Positions 23,054-36,589 of a DNA stretch of 64,000 nt are shown here, piece after piece. The stretch's first letter is position 1, and each line of letters opens with the position of its first letter. This DNA comes from Leptodontidium sp. MPI-SDFR-AT-0119 (lineage: Eukaryota; Ascomycota; Leotiomycetes; Helotiales; Leptodontidiaceae): positions 62,001 to 126,000 of the forward strand of contig JAHLEZ010000009.1 of assembly GCA_020726505.1 (NCBI GenBank), in the 5' to 3' direction. Below the pieces are notes generated by a model. The model was not told the origin of the DNA. It saw only the letters and a list, made by a program, of their open reading frames with translations, and searched no databases. A program made the position numbers and the translations under genes.

Positions 23054-23328
23054 TCTGTATACTGAAAGGTCCGTGTAGATCGCTTATCGTTATGTTGGCC
23101 CTGCCAACGGAAGATGGGCGTCCGAGGCATATTGAGATCTATCGAAGAGGGAGGAGGTATAGATGATGTTCGCAACCTATCTGCAGCATTATTGCCTTAC
23201 TCACGAGGTATTACACCGCCTTCGCGGCAGAACGGGGAACAGCAAAAATCACCACTATCGAAGATCTGTTTTTTTTAGCTTTTGCCTTGGACCCGAGCAT
23301 AGAATAGTTGTAAGGATCCAATTACTGT

Positions 23329-23682
23329 ATGAAAGTTTGTATTATAGGAACGAGAATACATCTTCATGAACGAAGACCCAAGAAGTATATCCCAGATATC
23401 ACCAAGGGTCAGAAGTCACAGTTACAGTCAGAGAAGGCGAGGAAGTTTGTTTGCAATGTTCATTCAGATCCAGCTATGGTGGTACATTGCGATGGTTGTA
23501 CAAATCGAGAAACGGTGCAATATGTCTCGAAACCCTATCCTATGACGATCTTGTCCAACAGGGGAGCAAGAACATCAAGGAAGACGGACAAACAGAAGAT
23601 GTCTGACAGGTTGCATGAATATGCCTCAACAGAACGAAGACAGAAGTATGTGAGAGAAGACATCCTGCCAGGGGGAACATGA
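23329..23682 (+). CDS. Doubtful hypothetical protein (117 aa)
   Basis: An open frame with a basic middle part and a cysteine/histidine cluster (CNVHSDPAMVVHCDGC) that vaguely resembles a zinc-binding loop. It is convergent with the RRM gene and could be its 3' untranslated region or antisense. No homology recognised. Confidence 0.25.
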   Translation: MKVCIIGTRIHLHERRPKKYIPDITKGQKSQLQSEKARKFVCNVHSDPAMVVHCDGCTNRETVQYVSKPYPMTILSNRGARTSRKTDKQKMSDRLHEYASTERRQKYVREDILPGGT

Positions 23683-23887
23683 AGCTAGATATTTGCAAGT
23701 TTGGAAGATCCATCACGACGTCGAATTGATTCGAAAGTCGGAAACATGTTGAAAAGACACATCAGGGTATCTGACGAAGAAACAGGTGATATGGGCAGAG
23801 CAAATGAGAATGTAGCTGGTACTGACCGAACCTTTGTTGACAGAGACGAGCAGCGGTGCAGGTCGTCAAACGAAGGAAATCGAACCT

Positions 23888-26800
23888 TTACTCAGACTCC
23901 AACGAGGTGTCGGTAGTAGAAGGGTGTCCAGCTGGAGTTGGAGTAGCCGAACGGTCTTCCTGGACGGGGTCGGTGGTTGGTGGAGAGTAGGCTTGCATGT
24001 AGTAGTTGACCGGCTGTTGAGCAGCAGCAACTGGGCTTGAAGTAGGCCAGTACGATGCAGGAGAGGGGTACTGAGGATAGCCACCATAGTAGTACTGCGC
24101 ATGAGATGGGCTACCAGTGATAGTCGCAGCTGAGGTCACACCAGCGTTGTAAGTTGGGCTGCCAGTGTAGGTGAAGTAGGAAGCAGGGAAAACCGATGGT
24201 GAATATGCTGTTGGAGAGTAATACTGAACCTGACCTGGGAGGCTAGCACCTTGGTAGTTGTAGTACTGACCACCTTGAGCGAAGCCGTAGGGAGAACCGT
24301 ATCCTGGAGACATGTAAGCCATTGGAGAAGCTTGATGTTGGTCAGCAGAGCGAGCAGCTGGAGATTGGTATGGACCAGTCGAAGCTGGGGTAAGTCGGGC
24401 TGGTTGGCGGCGAGTGCGAGCCTTGGCACCTTCTGTATCCTTTTGAGAAACCCGAATGGTTCTGTCGCGGAGGACATAGCCGGACTAGCTGGATGTTAGT
24501 GTGGGAAAACGGCAGTTTGGGGGAAACTTACCATGGCAACTAGAGCTCGGGGGACAGATGGCTGCTGCTGGAACTCAACGAAAGCAAAGCAGTGCTTTTG
24601 GCTTACTACTAATCATTAGAAACAAAGACAATACAAGGAACGTTGGGCAAACTTACCATCAACAGTGGAATCATTCTTGTGGAGAGTGACCTGGACAATG
24701 TTGCCGAAGTGTTGGAAGATCTCGTAGAGCTCGGCTTCATTGACATCGATAGAGAGATTGCCAACAAAGACAGAGCGCTTGTCAACTTCGTAGGTATCAA
24801 GGTATGAGCGGTGAGCAGGGTCGGACTTGTTGAAACCTTGGCGAGCTGGAGATGCCATGTTGGCCATGCATTGCATCTTGAACTCGGTGTGGTTGCGGAA
24901 TGCCTATGATAATGTGAGTATCATATCAAATGGAGGGAGAGGGTTGAAATACCTGCTGAGCAGCTTGGCCCTCATCGTACATCTCGAACTGAACCATGAC
25001 ACCCTCATTGAGGTTGTAGGCGGCGCGCTCAACATCGTTGATGTGTCTGCAAAATGAGATTCTGCCAAAGCTCCGAAGCAATTGCTGGACCTCAGATGGA
25101 GTAACAACTGGACCATACTTGCGTTCAAAGAAGAACAAGCCTGGCGAGATGTCAGCGTCCGTTTCAATGGGAAAGAAGGATACTCACGATGGGCCTTGGC
25201 CTTCTCACATCGGCATGGACGACCCTTGACTAAGCGACCACGACCCTCCTTGATGGCACGCTCAGCGTCAGCATCATTCTGGTCAGGAGTTAGTAGGTTA
25301 ACCAGGGGTGAGTGGCGACTGATAGGGTCGAAGAAAAGACTCACGGTGTATTGGCAGAATGCAAATGGCATGTGCTTAGCATCACGACGAATCTTAACGT
25401 AGACAGTTCCAAACTCTCGGAAGATTTGAGTGACCGCAACCTCAAGAGCCTCATCACCCTCTGATTGGAGAAGACTGGGCTGTTTAGCTGGATCGGGTGA
25501 TAGGATTAGATTGGGACTTACTTGGCGACGAAGACACAGCTGGATGGTGGAAAGATGGCCTGGGCATCCTCGGGCTTGATGAGAACTTGCTCGTTGGTCG
25601 TAAGCTCACCATCCTCGGATGAATACTCCTGAACAAAAACACCATGTCCGCTCTGGGCGCTACTGATGATTCTGGCAGCAGCTGGGGAAGTGCGTCCTGA
25701 ACCGGAGCCGGAGGAAGAACCTGAGCGCCAGTTGTCACTGATGGGAGAGCGACCCTTGGGCTTTGGGCCAATTGGGGTGCGTTGGCCTGAACGGTGTTGT
25801 GGGGAGGTGAATGGATCCTCGACCTTGCTCTGGGAGCCATTGCGAACGAAAGGTGGGGAGTATCTTTGGAAAGTCAGTTCATGAAGCTGATGAAGGAGAA
25901 TCTGAGGAGAAGCAACTTACCGACTAGTAGCCTTTCCATCGTTGACGAAGAGCTTCGACAGCTTGCTCAAGAGAACACCATCTTTATGGATGTTAGCAGC
26001 ATTCCAATACAAATCGAAAACAGGGGTAGCGATGTGAATAAGGAGGCCGAAAGCGAAGGAAGTCAACAAGGGCTGGATAGGGGGCGAAAAGAAGCGAGGA
26101 AAGTGGATTCCAACATTAAGTCACTGACTGGGCTGCTGGTGACCAAGATAGAGCATTGCAAGCAACCATCAATGATAGTGCTAACGACGCGTCCGGATCC
26201 TGAATGCACTCATATCGGTGACGATGCAAGGATGAGAGGTAGCGAGAATTGGAGATGGGCGGAACTCAACACAAGACGCGTCCTGAAAACGAAAAGAAGG
26301 CCTGTAGGTGAAAGTGACCGAAAGAAGAGGACTCATGGATGTGCTCTCTTTTCCCAGACTTGAAATGGTGAGAGATCAAGAAAGGTTGAAGGGGTGCATC
26401 GAGAGATCCTCTAATAACTCCGAGCCGGAACTTTCCAATTTGAAGAACAAGACGCGTCGAAAACGACACCAATGAAAATTGAGGATGAAGGAAACTTGGA
26501 AAGAAGTGATAGAGAACGAGTTTTGTGTAAAGAAAATGTGAAGTGGTGTTTGGAGTGGAATGGTTGGGGTGGTGCTCGGGAGTGAAGATGCGGAGTGAAG
26601 GCTGTGAAGCTGGACAAACTCAACGGCAGAAAAAGTACTGAACCGAAAGCAGTGGCCTTGCAGTGCTTGGTCTGGAAAGGTAGCTGAAACTTGGGGAAGA
26701 TGTAGAATGCAAAAAGGTACTTGAAGACGCGTCGAAATGTGCAGATCTTGAATGTCCTGAACAGAGGAAGCCGGACAATTAGGGGAAGGAGGGAGTGAGG

Positions 26801-26984
26801 CAAAGATGAAAGTATGAAATAGAAGAAACTCACCATCGCCAGGAGTCTGGGGGCAATCATCATCACCGGCATTGCTTGAAGCGCTGCCACCGAAGGTGCT
26901 GGCGGGAGATGGCTCGAGGGAGGACGAGGAGCCGCGGGTGGGCTTGAAGGTGGTAGCAGAGGGAGTGCCTGTTGAAGAAGACAT
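23888..26984 (-). CDS. RNA-binding protein with three RRM-like domains (626 aa, nine exons)
   Basis: Nine exons close exactly (1881 nt): 26834..26984, 25921..25981, 25522..25863, 25345..25474, 25188..25278, 24953..25140, 24657..24903, 24532..24605 and 23888..24484. RRM1 begins SCVFVANL (RNP2) and continues GTVYVKIRRDAKHMPFAFCQY. RRM2 is atypical: RLFFFERKYGPVVTPSEVQQ and FGRISFCRHINDVERA. RRM3 has RSVFVGNLSIDVNEAELYEI and KHCFAFVEF (RNP1). A Ser/Gly-rich linker precedes RRM1, and a Tyr/Gln/Pro/Ser-rich low-complexity tail (PGYGSPYGFAQGGQYYNYQG) ends the protein, as in granule-forming RNA-binding proteins. The architecture suggests a cytoplasmic mRNA-stability regulator, perhaps like fission-yeast Cip2; that link is inference. 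Intron 1 is 852 nt, far longer than the others (46-76 nt), and may carry regulatory sequence. Confidence 0.9.
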
Positions 26985-27535
26985 GGTGGTTTTTTCGGAG
27001 GAGCAGATAGAGTGAGAGTGAGATGATGTGTGAGATTGTAATGAAAGGGGAAAAGAGAGTGAGTGCAGTGAGTGAGCAGAGGTCGGAAGTGGAAGTAGAA
27101 GTAGAAGTGGAAGTGGAAGAAGTGGAAGGGAACGAATGTGAAGAGAAGCGTGAGTACGTGGGGGAAGCGGTATGCGTGAGAGAGAAGAAGAAGAAGTAGA
27201 AGTAGTTGTGATGATGAAGCGAAAGACGAGAGAAAGAAGAGTAGAAGGAGGAGGGGGGAGAGGCCGTCTTAAATAGAAATGCTGGAGGAGTGGAAGAAGG
27301 ACTGGAAGAATCTGTCTCCGGCGCCCGGTGTGTTTTCCGATCGAGTCTGATGGATGGAGTTTGACGAGTTTGACTGGTTTGACGAGAAGGGAAGGCACCG
27401 GAGGGGAAGGGAGGAAAGGAGAGGCGAGGACTTGAGGCCGAAAGGGGAAGGGACCATGGGCGGGAATGGAAGGGAAGGGAAGAGTGGGCGAGGTGCTAGC
27501 TAGCATCAATCAGAGTGAGTTCAGGAGGCAGGAGC
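26985..27535 (-). promoter_or_regulatory. Purine/pyrimidine-biased leader and promoter of the RRM gene
   Basis: Directly upstream of the start codon, the minus strand is strongly pyrimidine-rich (CT tracts) for about 450 bp. This is typical of highly expressed fungal genes with long 5' leaders. The part 27395-27520 shares blocks with 52395-52485 (see the repeat entry). Transcription start cannot be placed from sequence alone. Confidence 0.45.
27430..27520 (+). repeat. Promoter segment duplicated at the 3' end of the CP2 pseudogene
   Basis: A 28-base identical block (about 27430-27457, beginning GACTTGAGGCCG) and a 16-base block (TAGCATCAATCAGAGT, about 27502-27517) recur in the same order and orientation at about 52420-52447 and 52468-52483. 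Between the blocks the two copies differ by deletions. This copy sits in its expected place upstream of the RRM gene, so it is the likely donor. Confidence 0.7.
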
Positions 27536-27599
27536 TATGGATATCTAGAATGAAGGCATTGCATCACTCCGACGCGTTGAGAAGGAAGGCATTAGCTAC

Positions 27600-30046
<2,447 letters not shown>

Positions 30047-30226
30047 ATGTTAACATTCATATTCTGGTTGTTAGGAGCAGATCCTGCGATCTTGTTTCTT
30101 CCAATTGTCCTCGACTTATGGTTTGGGGCAATCATTTACTTCATACCATATCAACTCTACGTCGACAGCAGAGCGCAAGCTGCAGAGGAGTTAAGGGAAG
30201 AGTTGACAACGTCGAAGAACAAATAG
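30047..30226 (+). CDS. Small membrane protein or fragment (59 aa)
   Basis: ATG at 30047 opens a 59-codon frame: two hydrophobic segments (FIFWLLGADPAILFLPIVL and LWFGAIIYFIPYQLYV) followed by a charged tail (AQAAEELREELTTSKNK). The quality of the sequence begins precisely where the AT-rich island ends. It may therefore be the 3' remainder of a larger gene whose 5' part was lost, or a complete micro-protein. TAG is directly followed by GTATGA, a donor-like motif; an acceptor CGCAG lies at 30267-30271, so it could also be the 5' exon region of the next gene. Confidence 0.4.
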   Translation: MLTFIFWLLGADPAILFLPIVLDLWFGAIIYFIPYQLYVDSRAQAAEELREELTTSKNK

Positions 30227-30274
30227 GTATGAAATATTTGCCCTTTAACGCGCATATCCTGATAAATCGCAGTT

Positions 30275-30538
30275 ATGCTCCCGGATTCTAGGTCTACTTG
30301 TGTTTGGACTTGTGTAGCATGTGGGAATCAAAAGTTTCTCTCTTATGGGGACCTCACATACCACAGGAGAGGACAAGATCACGTAGATGCTGAAGTAGCA
30401 GTTCTAGCTGAGAAGAAGGGCCGTGACGTCCACGGTAATGCTCTGGGTGTGAAATCGGAATACAATACGATTGGAATGCGACGTTTGAGCATCAATCCAT
30501 ACTCCAAGAGCACGGGAACATACAAGAAGAGGCTATAG
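30275..30538 (+). CDS. Small C2H2-like zinc finger protein (87 aa)
   Basis: The frame starts at the ATG just after a splice acceptor-like CGCAG. It encodes CVACGNQKFLSYGDLTYH followed by RRGQDH, giving a C-x2-C-x(11)-H-x(5)-H finger close to the C2H2 pattern. A basic C-terminus follows (SINPYSKSTGTYKKRL). A single finger is rarely enough for sequence-specific DNA binding; a protein or RNA contact is as likely. The preceding 59-codon frame may belong to the same transcript. Confidence 0.5.
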   Translation: MLPDSRSTCVWTCVACGNQKFLSYGDLTYHRRGQDHVDAEVAVLAEKKGRDVHGNALGVKSEYNTIGMRRLSINPYSKSTGTYKKRL

Positions 30539-30893
30539 ATGACTATACTCTTGAAACCACAGGAGCTAACTTCTTGAATGGAAGTTTTGGAAAGTGGAAA
30601 TGCGTCTCAATTTCTGTACTTTCAAAATGGTTAGGCTGAGACTTCATGCAACCGTATCTCCGCCGAATGTATATTCAGTGCTCGTCTCTTAATCGCTGTG
30701 CCGTACTTTCCCTTCATCTTCACGATTAGGTTAACCAAGATCTTCAAATGGCTATACCGTGCAAGCAATCCTACATCCAAACTGCTCAACATCCACGGAT
30801 TATATAAAGGTCTTCCTCAGCCCTGCTCCTTCATCAACTCCACTTGGTGATTTGAGCTACACGGTTTGAAATTTGGAGAATGAAAACAGGTCC

Positions 30894-32008
30894 ATGGACA
30901 TGGCGGTATGCAACCCCGAGAGCTTCGCATTCCTTTGCTAACTTCCAGAGACCCAGACAGCAGTAGAGAATACTTTCCAGAACGTAGCATTGGAAGCTCT
31001 AGAGGCCCTGTGGATACCGCGACTTTTCCCCGATATCGCTATTCTGCCATCGCTTCCTCTGCCAGAAGACATCGCAAAAACTTTGCAGGAGGTCCATGAT
31101 CAGCTTAATCCTGACGAACTTTTGATAATCTCCACTGTTTATCAATACTTTGCCGGGGACGTATCCGGGTATGACAACTTTGCAAACAAGAAAATGAGCC
31201 GCGAGGAGCTTCACTTAAGCTAAGACATGCATAACTTTTTGTGCAGATTTTCTCTCGCTTGTCGGCGTACTGTCAATCTACATGAATCATACTTTTTGTT
31301 CATGAATGCCATGGTATACAAAGTTTTGAAGCACTACATTTCTGCAACTAATACCTGTTTAGGATTCGTGCTCTAAGAAGATCATAAGACAACACTCCCA
31401 GGATGTGTTCACAACATTCCAATACATCAAGAACGAAAGCTCCGCAAACACCGAGCAATTGTCCAACCTCTGTTTAGCATGTTTGCGTGACAAGCGAGGA
31501 CTCAAGCGTGGGGTACTATGGTATTGGCTTGAGCATCAAGGGGACTCTGAGTATGTACACTTACAAAGCTGGATCTTCTACGAGCTAAATTGGTAATTAG
31601 TGTCGCACACAGGCATACGCGTACTGAACCATACAGTGGCGTACGGGGTACGAACAAAACGTGTGTGGTAGCACGCTATGAACAACGCAGTAATTGCAAT
31701 CATCGGCTCTAAGGCACAAGATGAACTGGAAAGGGTGAATCATCGTAGACAATTTGGTACATTTGTATTTCTAACCTCTCTAGTACATTTTGTACGACTA
31801 TAGAGCCGCACGGGATCACATTTCTGGCGGACTAAAGTATCTTACCAAAGAAGCAGAGAGTTTTCAGCTCGATAAGTTCAAGCCACTGCTCCTGGAGCTC
31901 AGTCAAGTTGTCAAACCAATCCAGTTATTACAGAGCTGCAAGATCCTCCGCAAACGAAAATCAGAGGGTGACGTGCTGGACGAAATAAGCAAGAGGCAGA
32001 GAACGTAG
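30894..32008 (+). CDS. Hypothetical protein, five exons (227 aa)
   Basis: Exons 30894..30905, 30957..31168, 31247..31313, 31363..31550 and 31804..32008 sum to 684 nt and close in phase. Donors are GTATGC, GTATGA, GTATAC and GTATGT, and branch sites such as TTGCTAAC and CAACTAAT are present. The product begins MDMATAVENTFQNVALEALE. It is largely helical-looking, with a central cysteine-containing part (LSNLCLACLRDKRGLKRG) and a basic C-terminal nuclear-signal-like KILRKRKSEGD. The fourth intron (253 nt) is unusually long. I do not recognise the family; the exon closure makes it a strong gene model. Confidence 0.68.
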
Positions 32009-32107
32009 GTGAGAGTCAAAATTGTACAGAACGTTCCAAGTACGACTTTCTCAGACCTTGCTTCGAATTAAGGAGTACGGTGCTGTAGCCGTGAGAGGGA
32101 GGACAAC

Positions 32108-32344
32108 GTGAGCGAGGTTTTGAAGTTGTCGGCCGATCGATTTGAGATAATGTTTCCGGCCTTGGAAACCCTATCTCTGAGTGACATCTCCCTTGAGAAT
32201 GCGCAAAAGCGGATTGCATATGCTTTCAATGCCCACGAGCTGTCGTCTTTGACATTACGCCACTGTTCCGGGTCAGAGGAATTTCTGAATGAGGTCATTG
32301 GCTCTGGCCAAACGATCAAACTCTCGTTACTGGAAGTTTTTTAG
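32108..32344 (+). pseudogene. F-box/LRR-like protein fragment
   Basis: A 78-codon frame reads like a leucine-rich stretch of fungal F-box proteins: FPALETLSLSDISLENAQ followed by HELSSLTLRHCSGSEEFLNE. There is no F-box upstream and the frame ends in TAG after LLEVF. Some weak similarity to coding sequence continues with stops to about 32640. It is probably a truncated remnant. Confidence 0.45.
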
Positions 32345-34213
32345 GGCCCATCCAACAAGGACATTGATATCCTGAGATGTAAAGGCTGTTTCGGCGACGG
32401 TGTATAGTGGGGAATATGAAAGACAGCGACAGAATTAATGATAGCGCTTCTGCAGTTGATGATGACTGTGCTGGGTAGATCCAGACAATGCAGACGGCGT
32501 ATATTTGGAGGATTCATTGGGTATAACACTGGGCTGGGATGGCAGGCAATGTCCCAAAAAATTGGTATGGTACTTTATTCGCTGGCACGAAGCTGAAACA
32601 TATATCTGGTTGCTGACAAAGAAGGATAAGGTTGCGTCAAGCATCGACTACGTCTAACTAACGTTCTAAATCACGTATGCGATATCTTTCGCTATATATA
32701 TCGCATCGATCATTTTCTCTAACAGCCCTTTCGACGCCTCGTCTCCCTCGTAGTCTATGCTTAGTAGTAATCTAGATAGGCAGCGTTTAGCATTATTATG
32801 CTTCACCGCTGTCTTTGACGGTAGGGTGTCTTCTCTATATTTTAACGTTATAAATAGTAGCATTTTAATAGTTATACGAATATTCCCTGTTAGTATAGAC
32901 TTTGTCCTTTATATAAAGGGTAATCCCCACTTAGATTAAATCCTACAGTACCTTTATATCCCTAGTGTTTATAAGATATTGGTACTTCTTAAACATAAAC
33001 AAAGGAAGTATATGACACTGCCAAGTGACAGCAGAACGGTAGTGAGGTAAAGTTCAGAAGGATCAGACGGCTACGACCCCTAAACCAGGCAATCGACCCT
33101 GGATAACCGCTACCTTGGGTGAGAATTGGCTCAACTGGTACGATTGGAACGTCATTATGGCGCCTCTCCGAGGAAGGCCCTCTTCGCTACCATATTCTGA
33201 GGGATTCAACCGCGCTGGATCTCTGATTGTTGTTCAATAAGCGAAAACTGATTATTGGTGGAAAGTACGGTAGAAACTCAGCAAATGGAAAAAGACGCGG
33301 CTAAGGGCTGTCTAGCCGCTTGTCGCATTTTGCGACACAAGCGACTTGCTGGACTGGACTGGTTGACGTGACTGGTCAGCATGTGCGGGCGGCGCGGCCG
33401 AGAGCGTTGTAACTCTAACCGCATCATTCAAGGTGGTTTCGGACCTTCTAGAGAGTGATGTCAGTGATGTATTGGTTCTCCCTAGATAATTCTACCTTTT
33501 GAAAAGAGTCGTGCCATTTCGCCAAGATTATACGGTATGAAGGTTCCCATTGGCCTTCTCGTAGTTTTTAAATCCCATGAAAATGCCATGCCATTTGATG
33601 TCCTCAGTATTTTGTTTGCCATTGGCCTCCTCGTAGACTTGAATTCCCATACCTCAGGAAGAAACTCTTGGCACCATCTTAATCTGACAAGGATCGATCT
33701 CTGCCGCTCAAATGCGTGCCGAGATCTGCTGGATCCGGGCTGAAAAGTGGTAGAGATACTTAAGCGAAAACGAGGATGACATTGCCAAGTCGGCTGTACT
33801 TGGCGCCTTAAGGTCCTCATTTGCTATTCCGGCAATATAAGATATTGCTTTGGCTTCAGATACCACAGGTCTCTGTCTTAGGGTGCATCGTCGTGAAGGC
33901 TGCGCCTTTCCCGCTCGCCTCGGTCTTTCTCCAACCATAGTGTTGTTGGTCGTCACCACGTACTTCGCCCCTTGTATGTACATTGATTTCTTTCTGCGCC
34001 GTATTGCACCATTCCATGCAGATGTCTGGGCCTCAGATAGTCCATAGTCTGCTCGAACTTATGCATTCCAAGTTCTCATTCGATACCATCTTCCTTTCTT
34101 TGCAATTGAATATAAATTTGGATATCACTGTATTGACGGTTGTTACAATATCCAACTGCGACCTTCATCCGCAACAATACAAGAGGCCTCCAAATAATCC
34201 ATGCTGTCACCAC
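32345..34213. other. Intergenic with weak coding traces
   Basis: 32660-33000 is AT-rich. On the minus strand at 33530-33680, two adjacent segments share a motif (YEEANGK / YEKANGN in one frame), suggesting a short internal duplication of decayed coding sequence. A 112-codon frame at 33482-33820 on the minus strand overlaps this. No family is recognised. Confidence 0.35.
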
Positions 34214-34918
34214 CTATGGCCTCTCAAACTCCCCTTTCGAAAACAAATTGACGTCGCTTCGAGACAACAGATCCACTAGCATAATTCCCGAACCGATCTC
34301 AAACTTTCCAACTGACACACCCTCCTCCTCCACGCCAAACCTCTGCATCGAACGTCCGCATACATAGAAACTCGCACCGAGCTCCTCCAGCATCTCGATA
34401 GCATCTCTAGGTAGTAGCCTTCCCAAACTCTTCAACTCTTCCTCGATGACTGTAGTACGGAACCTTCCAAAAAGTCCTGGACACCTTGATCGATATCCCG
34501 TCCGCAGTAACCTCACGCCACTGCCCTCAAAGAACACAGCTACCTCCATCCCCAACACACATCCGCCAACAGCTTTCTCTAGCACGCCCACGACATCCAC
34601 CAAGTCGACTGTGGACAATACCGCAACCATTTTCTTTCCCCTTCCTCTCCCTTGCCCTTTCTGAATAATGCAACGGATATCCTCCTCCCCATTTTCATTC
34701 TCACTCGTGATTAGCTTGTTTCCGGTTCTTTCGCACCACAGACATACATCTCTGAATAGCCCTTTGTTGTTGATGATCGCTAGCTCGATGATATCTTCTG
34801 GGTTTTGTGGAGTGAATTTGCGGAGGAGAAGGGAAAGGATTATTGGTGATGATGTGCTGTGTCTGGCGTCGACAAGGATTGGGCGCGTAGCTTCGAACTC
34901 CATGATTTTCCTGACCAT
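34214..34918 (-). CDS. TusA-like plus DsrE-like fusion protein (234 aa), single exon
   Basis: Residues about 8-90 look like a TusA/SirA fold: ILVDARHSTSSPIILSLLLRKF matches the position of the usual L-D-x-R-G-x-x-C-P-x-P motif. Here the catalytic Cys-Pro is replaced by Ser-Thr/Ser-Ser. Residues about 93-230 resemble DsrE/DsrF: KMVAVLSTVDLVDVVGVLEKAVGG, GMEVAVFFEGSGVRLLR, then ELGASFYVCGRSMQRFGV (the usual conserved Cys context) and FEIGSGIMLVDLLSRSDVNLF. In bacteria TusA passes persulfide sulfur to DsrEFH/TusBCD for tRNA thiolation or sulfur oxidation. Fusions of the two in fungi are known to me only as uncharacterised proteins. Loss of the TusA cysteine suggests a structural role. The first two methionines (34918 and five codons later) are both possible. 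Confidence 0.7.
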   Translation of the reverse strand: MVRKIMEFEATRPILVDARHSTSSPIILSLLLRKFTPQNPEDIIELAIINNKGLFRDVCLWCERTGNKLITSENENGEEDIRCIIQKGQGRGRGKKMVAVLSTVDLVDVVGVLEKAVGGCVLGMEVAVFFEGSGVRLLRTGYRSRCPGLFGRFRTTVIEEELKSLGRLLPRDAIEMLEELGASFYVCGRSMQRFGVEEEGVSVGKFEIGSGIMLVDLLSRSDVNLFSKGEFERP

Positions 34919-36589
34919 AGAGACGGTTGGATGATGTTTGCGAGGGTGCTTATGCCTGATGTATTGGCAATAGTGCTTTTGACTCGACTGGTAGACTAGT
35001 TAGAGTAGTTGAATCTTCTGAGTCGTGCGACAATTTTCTTCGAAAGTTTTGGATAGAGGAGTCTTAAAATATCGGGTGGGTGGGGATCGTTATTTGAGGG
35101 GGGAAGATAAATGGAGCACATGAGAGTTAAGAAGCATGACCTTCATCGAAAGGTGGGCTGATTGCAGTTTATGACACACTGTTATCCCTCGTGGCTACAA
35201 CATGAACACCTTACTGGTTAGTGTTCCATATCATCGCACATTCTAGGTCGGCATAATGTTATTATCGCTCACCCGCAATAGATCAAAGTGTGCGGTAGAC
35301 AACATGTGATCGTCAGGATATATTTAGTCACATGATCACTGCTCAATTACACCCTTCGCTCCTTATGACCTTGATTTGGGCGGGGTATCGCATTGTGTTA
35401 GTCACCGTACTTAGTGAGAAATACAATCAATCAAGGAAGTATGTGAAGGAAATATGCCATTGAACTGACGCTGGCTTACTGGAATCCCGTCCCCTCATTA
35501 GTGCACGTCCTCGCGATATTCAAAGATCGGGTTCTCATTTGCTCATTATCCAAATTGTTATTTTCATTATTGTCACTCCATACCAAATTGATGGGTTATT
35601 TGGTAAGACCACCGAACTTGAGAGGGAACTCCAGAAGCGAGAAATGGTGTCCATCGCATCGTCTGCAGTTACAAGTATGTTTTGCAAGTTTATGGCTGAT
35701 GTCTTCGGAATGAGCGTCCTGGGTCGCAAATTTATATTATGAAAGGTGGAGAAGACTGGTTCGTTCAGGTCAAGGAGTCTTCACTAGAAAGAAGAGAGTG
35801 CTGGGGAGTCATTACTGCAAGGAAAAGATACATACTAAGAAGCTGAAGCTAAAGGCTGTACCGAAAGAAGAGGCGTATCAGAAAAAGTGGAATACTTTCA
35901 ATATACCAGTGATGATACACAAGCTATTTGCGAGCGAGAGGGTGGCTTGATGTTTATTACTTCTGGACTGGCTGAAAAGGGGGTGGAATAACGAAACTGG
36001 CGTTTTAAGGCAGACTTGGAAAATCTACGACCGGAAGCTTTCTTAAACTGATTGGTTGGTACTATGAGTTTGGCAGAATCCTTGCGTGGTCGCTTATAGT
36101 ACCGAGTTTGCATCTTTCGCATTCTGATATTCTATTTTTGCGACTGCCGCTGCTGAGTCCTTAGAGAACAGGCATCAATCAACTTCCTTCGGTGTGACGC
36201 TTTCCAAGTCAAATTACAAAAGAAGGAGATAAAATGCAGCTCCAGCAGGGATTTGTTACCAGCTGGCTGCAGCCTTATAATTCTAGGTTGCTTTGCTGCC
36301 CCCAAGGGAGCTCTCGAGCACCAATTGTTGGCGTGCCAAGAAAGCAGCCTGTCTATGGCTTGACACAGCCATCATATTTCATCACATAGAACCTAGCGCC
36401 GCCTCGCCTCTACAGGCGAACTCCTTTCGCCATTCATTTTGCACTATCGACTTTATCCATTCTCTTCGCACCATCGTGGTGTTCGGCTCTCGGCTCATCT
36501 TTGCATCTAGAGCTAAGAGGTCCTCTTTTGCAAACATCGTGTCTTACCAGGATGGCACATATCTTCTAGGACACAACTAAGAACCAAAT
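34919..36589. other. Intergenic with doubtful short frames
   Basis: Short frames at 35539-35742 (plus) and 35898-36122 (minus, basic) have coding-like composition but no motif. The region around 36290-36580 includes part of the leader of the HET pseudogene. No RNA gene seen. Confidence 0.35.

Noticed and set aside
25794..26363. Plus-strand 189-codon frame
   Set aside because: Overlaps intron 1 and exon 3 of the RRM gene in antisense; no motif.
26376..27509. Minus-strand 377-codon Ser/Pro/Leu-rich frame
   Set aside because: It owes its length to CT-rich leader and intron sequence of the RRM gene in another frame; composition is low complexity and it conflicts with the nine-exon model that closes exactly.
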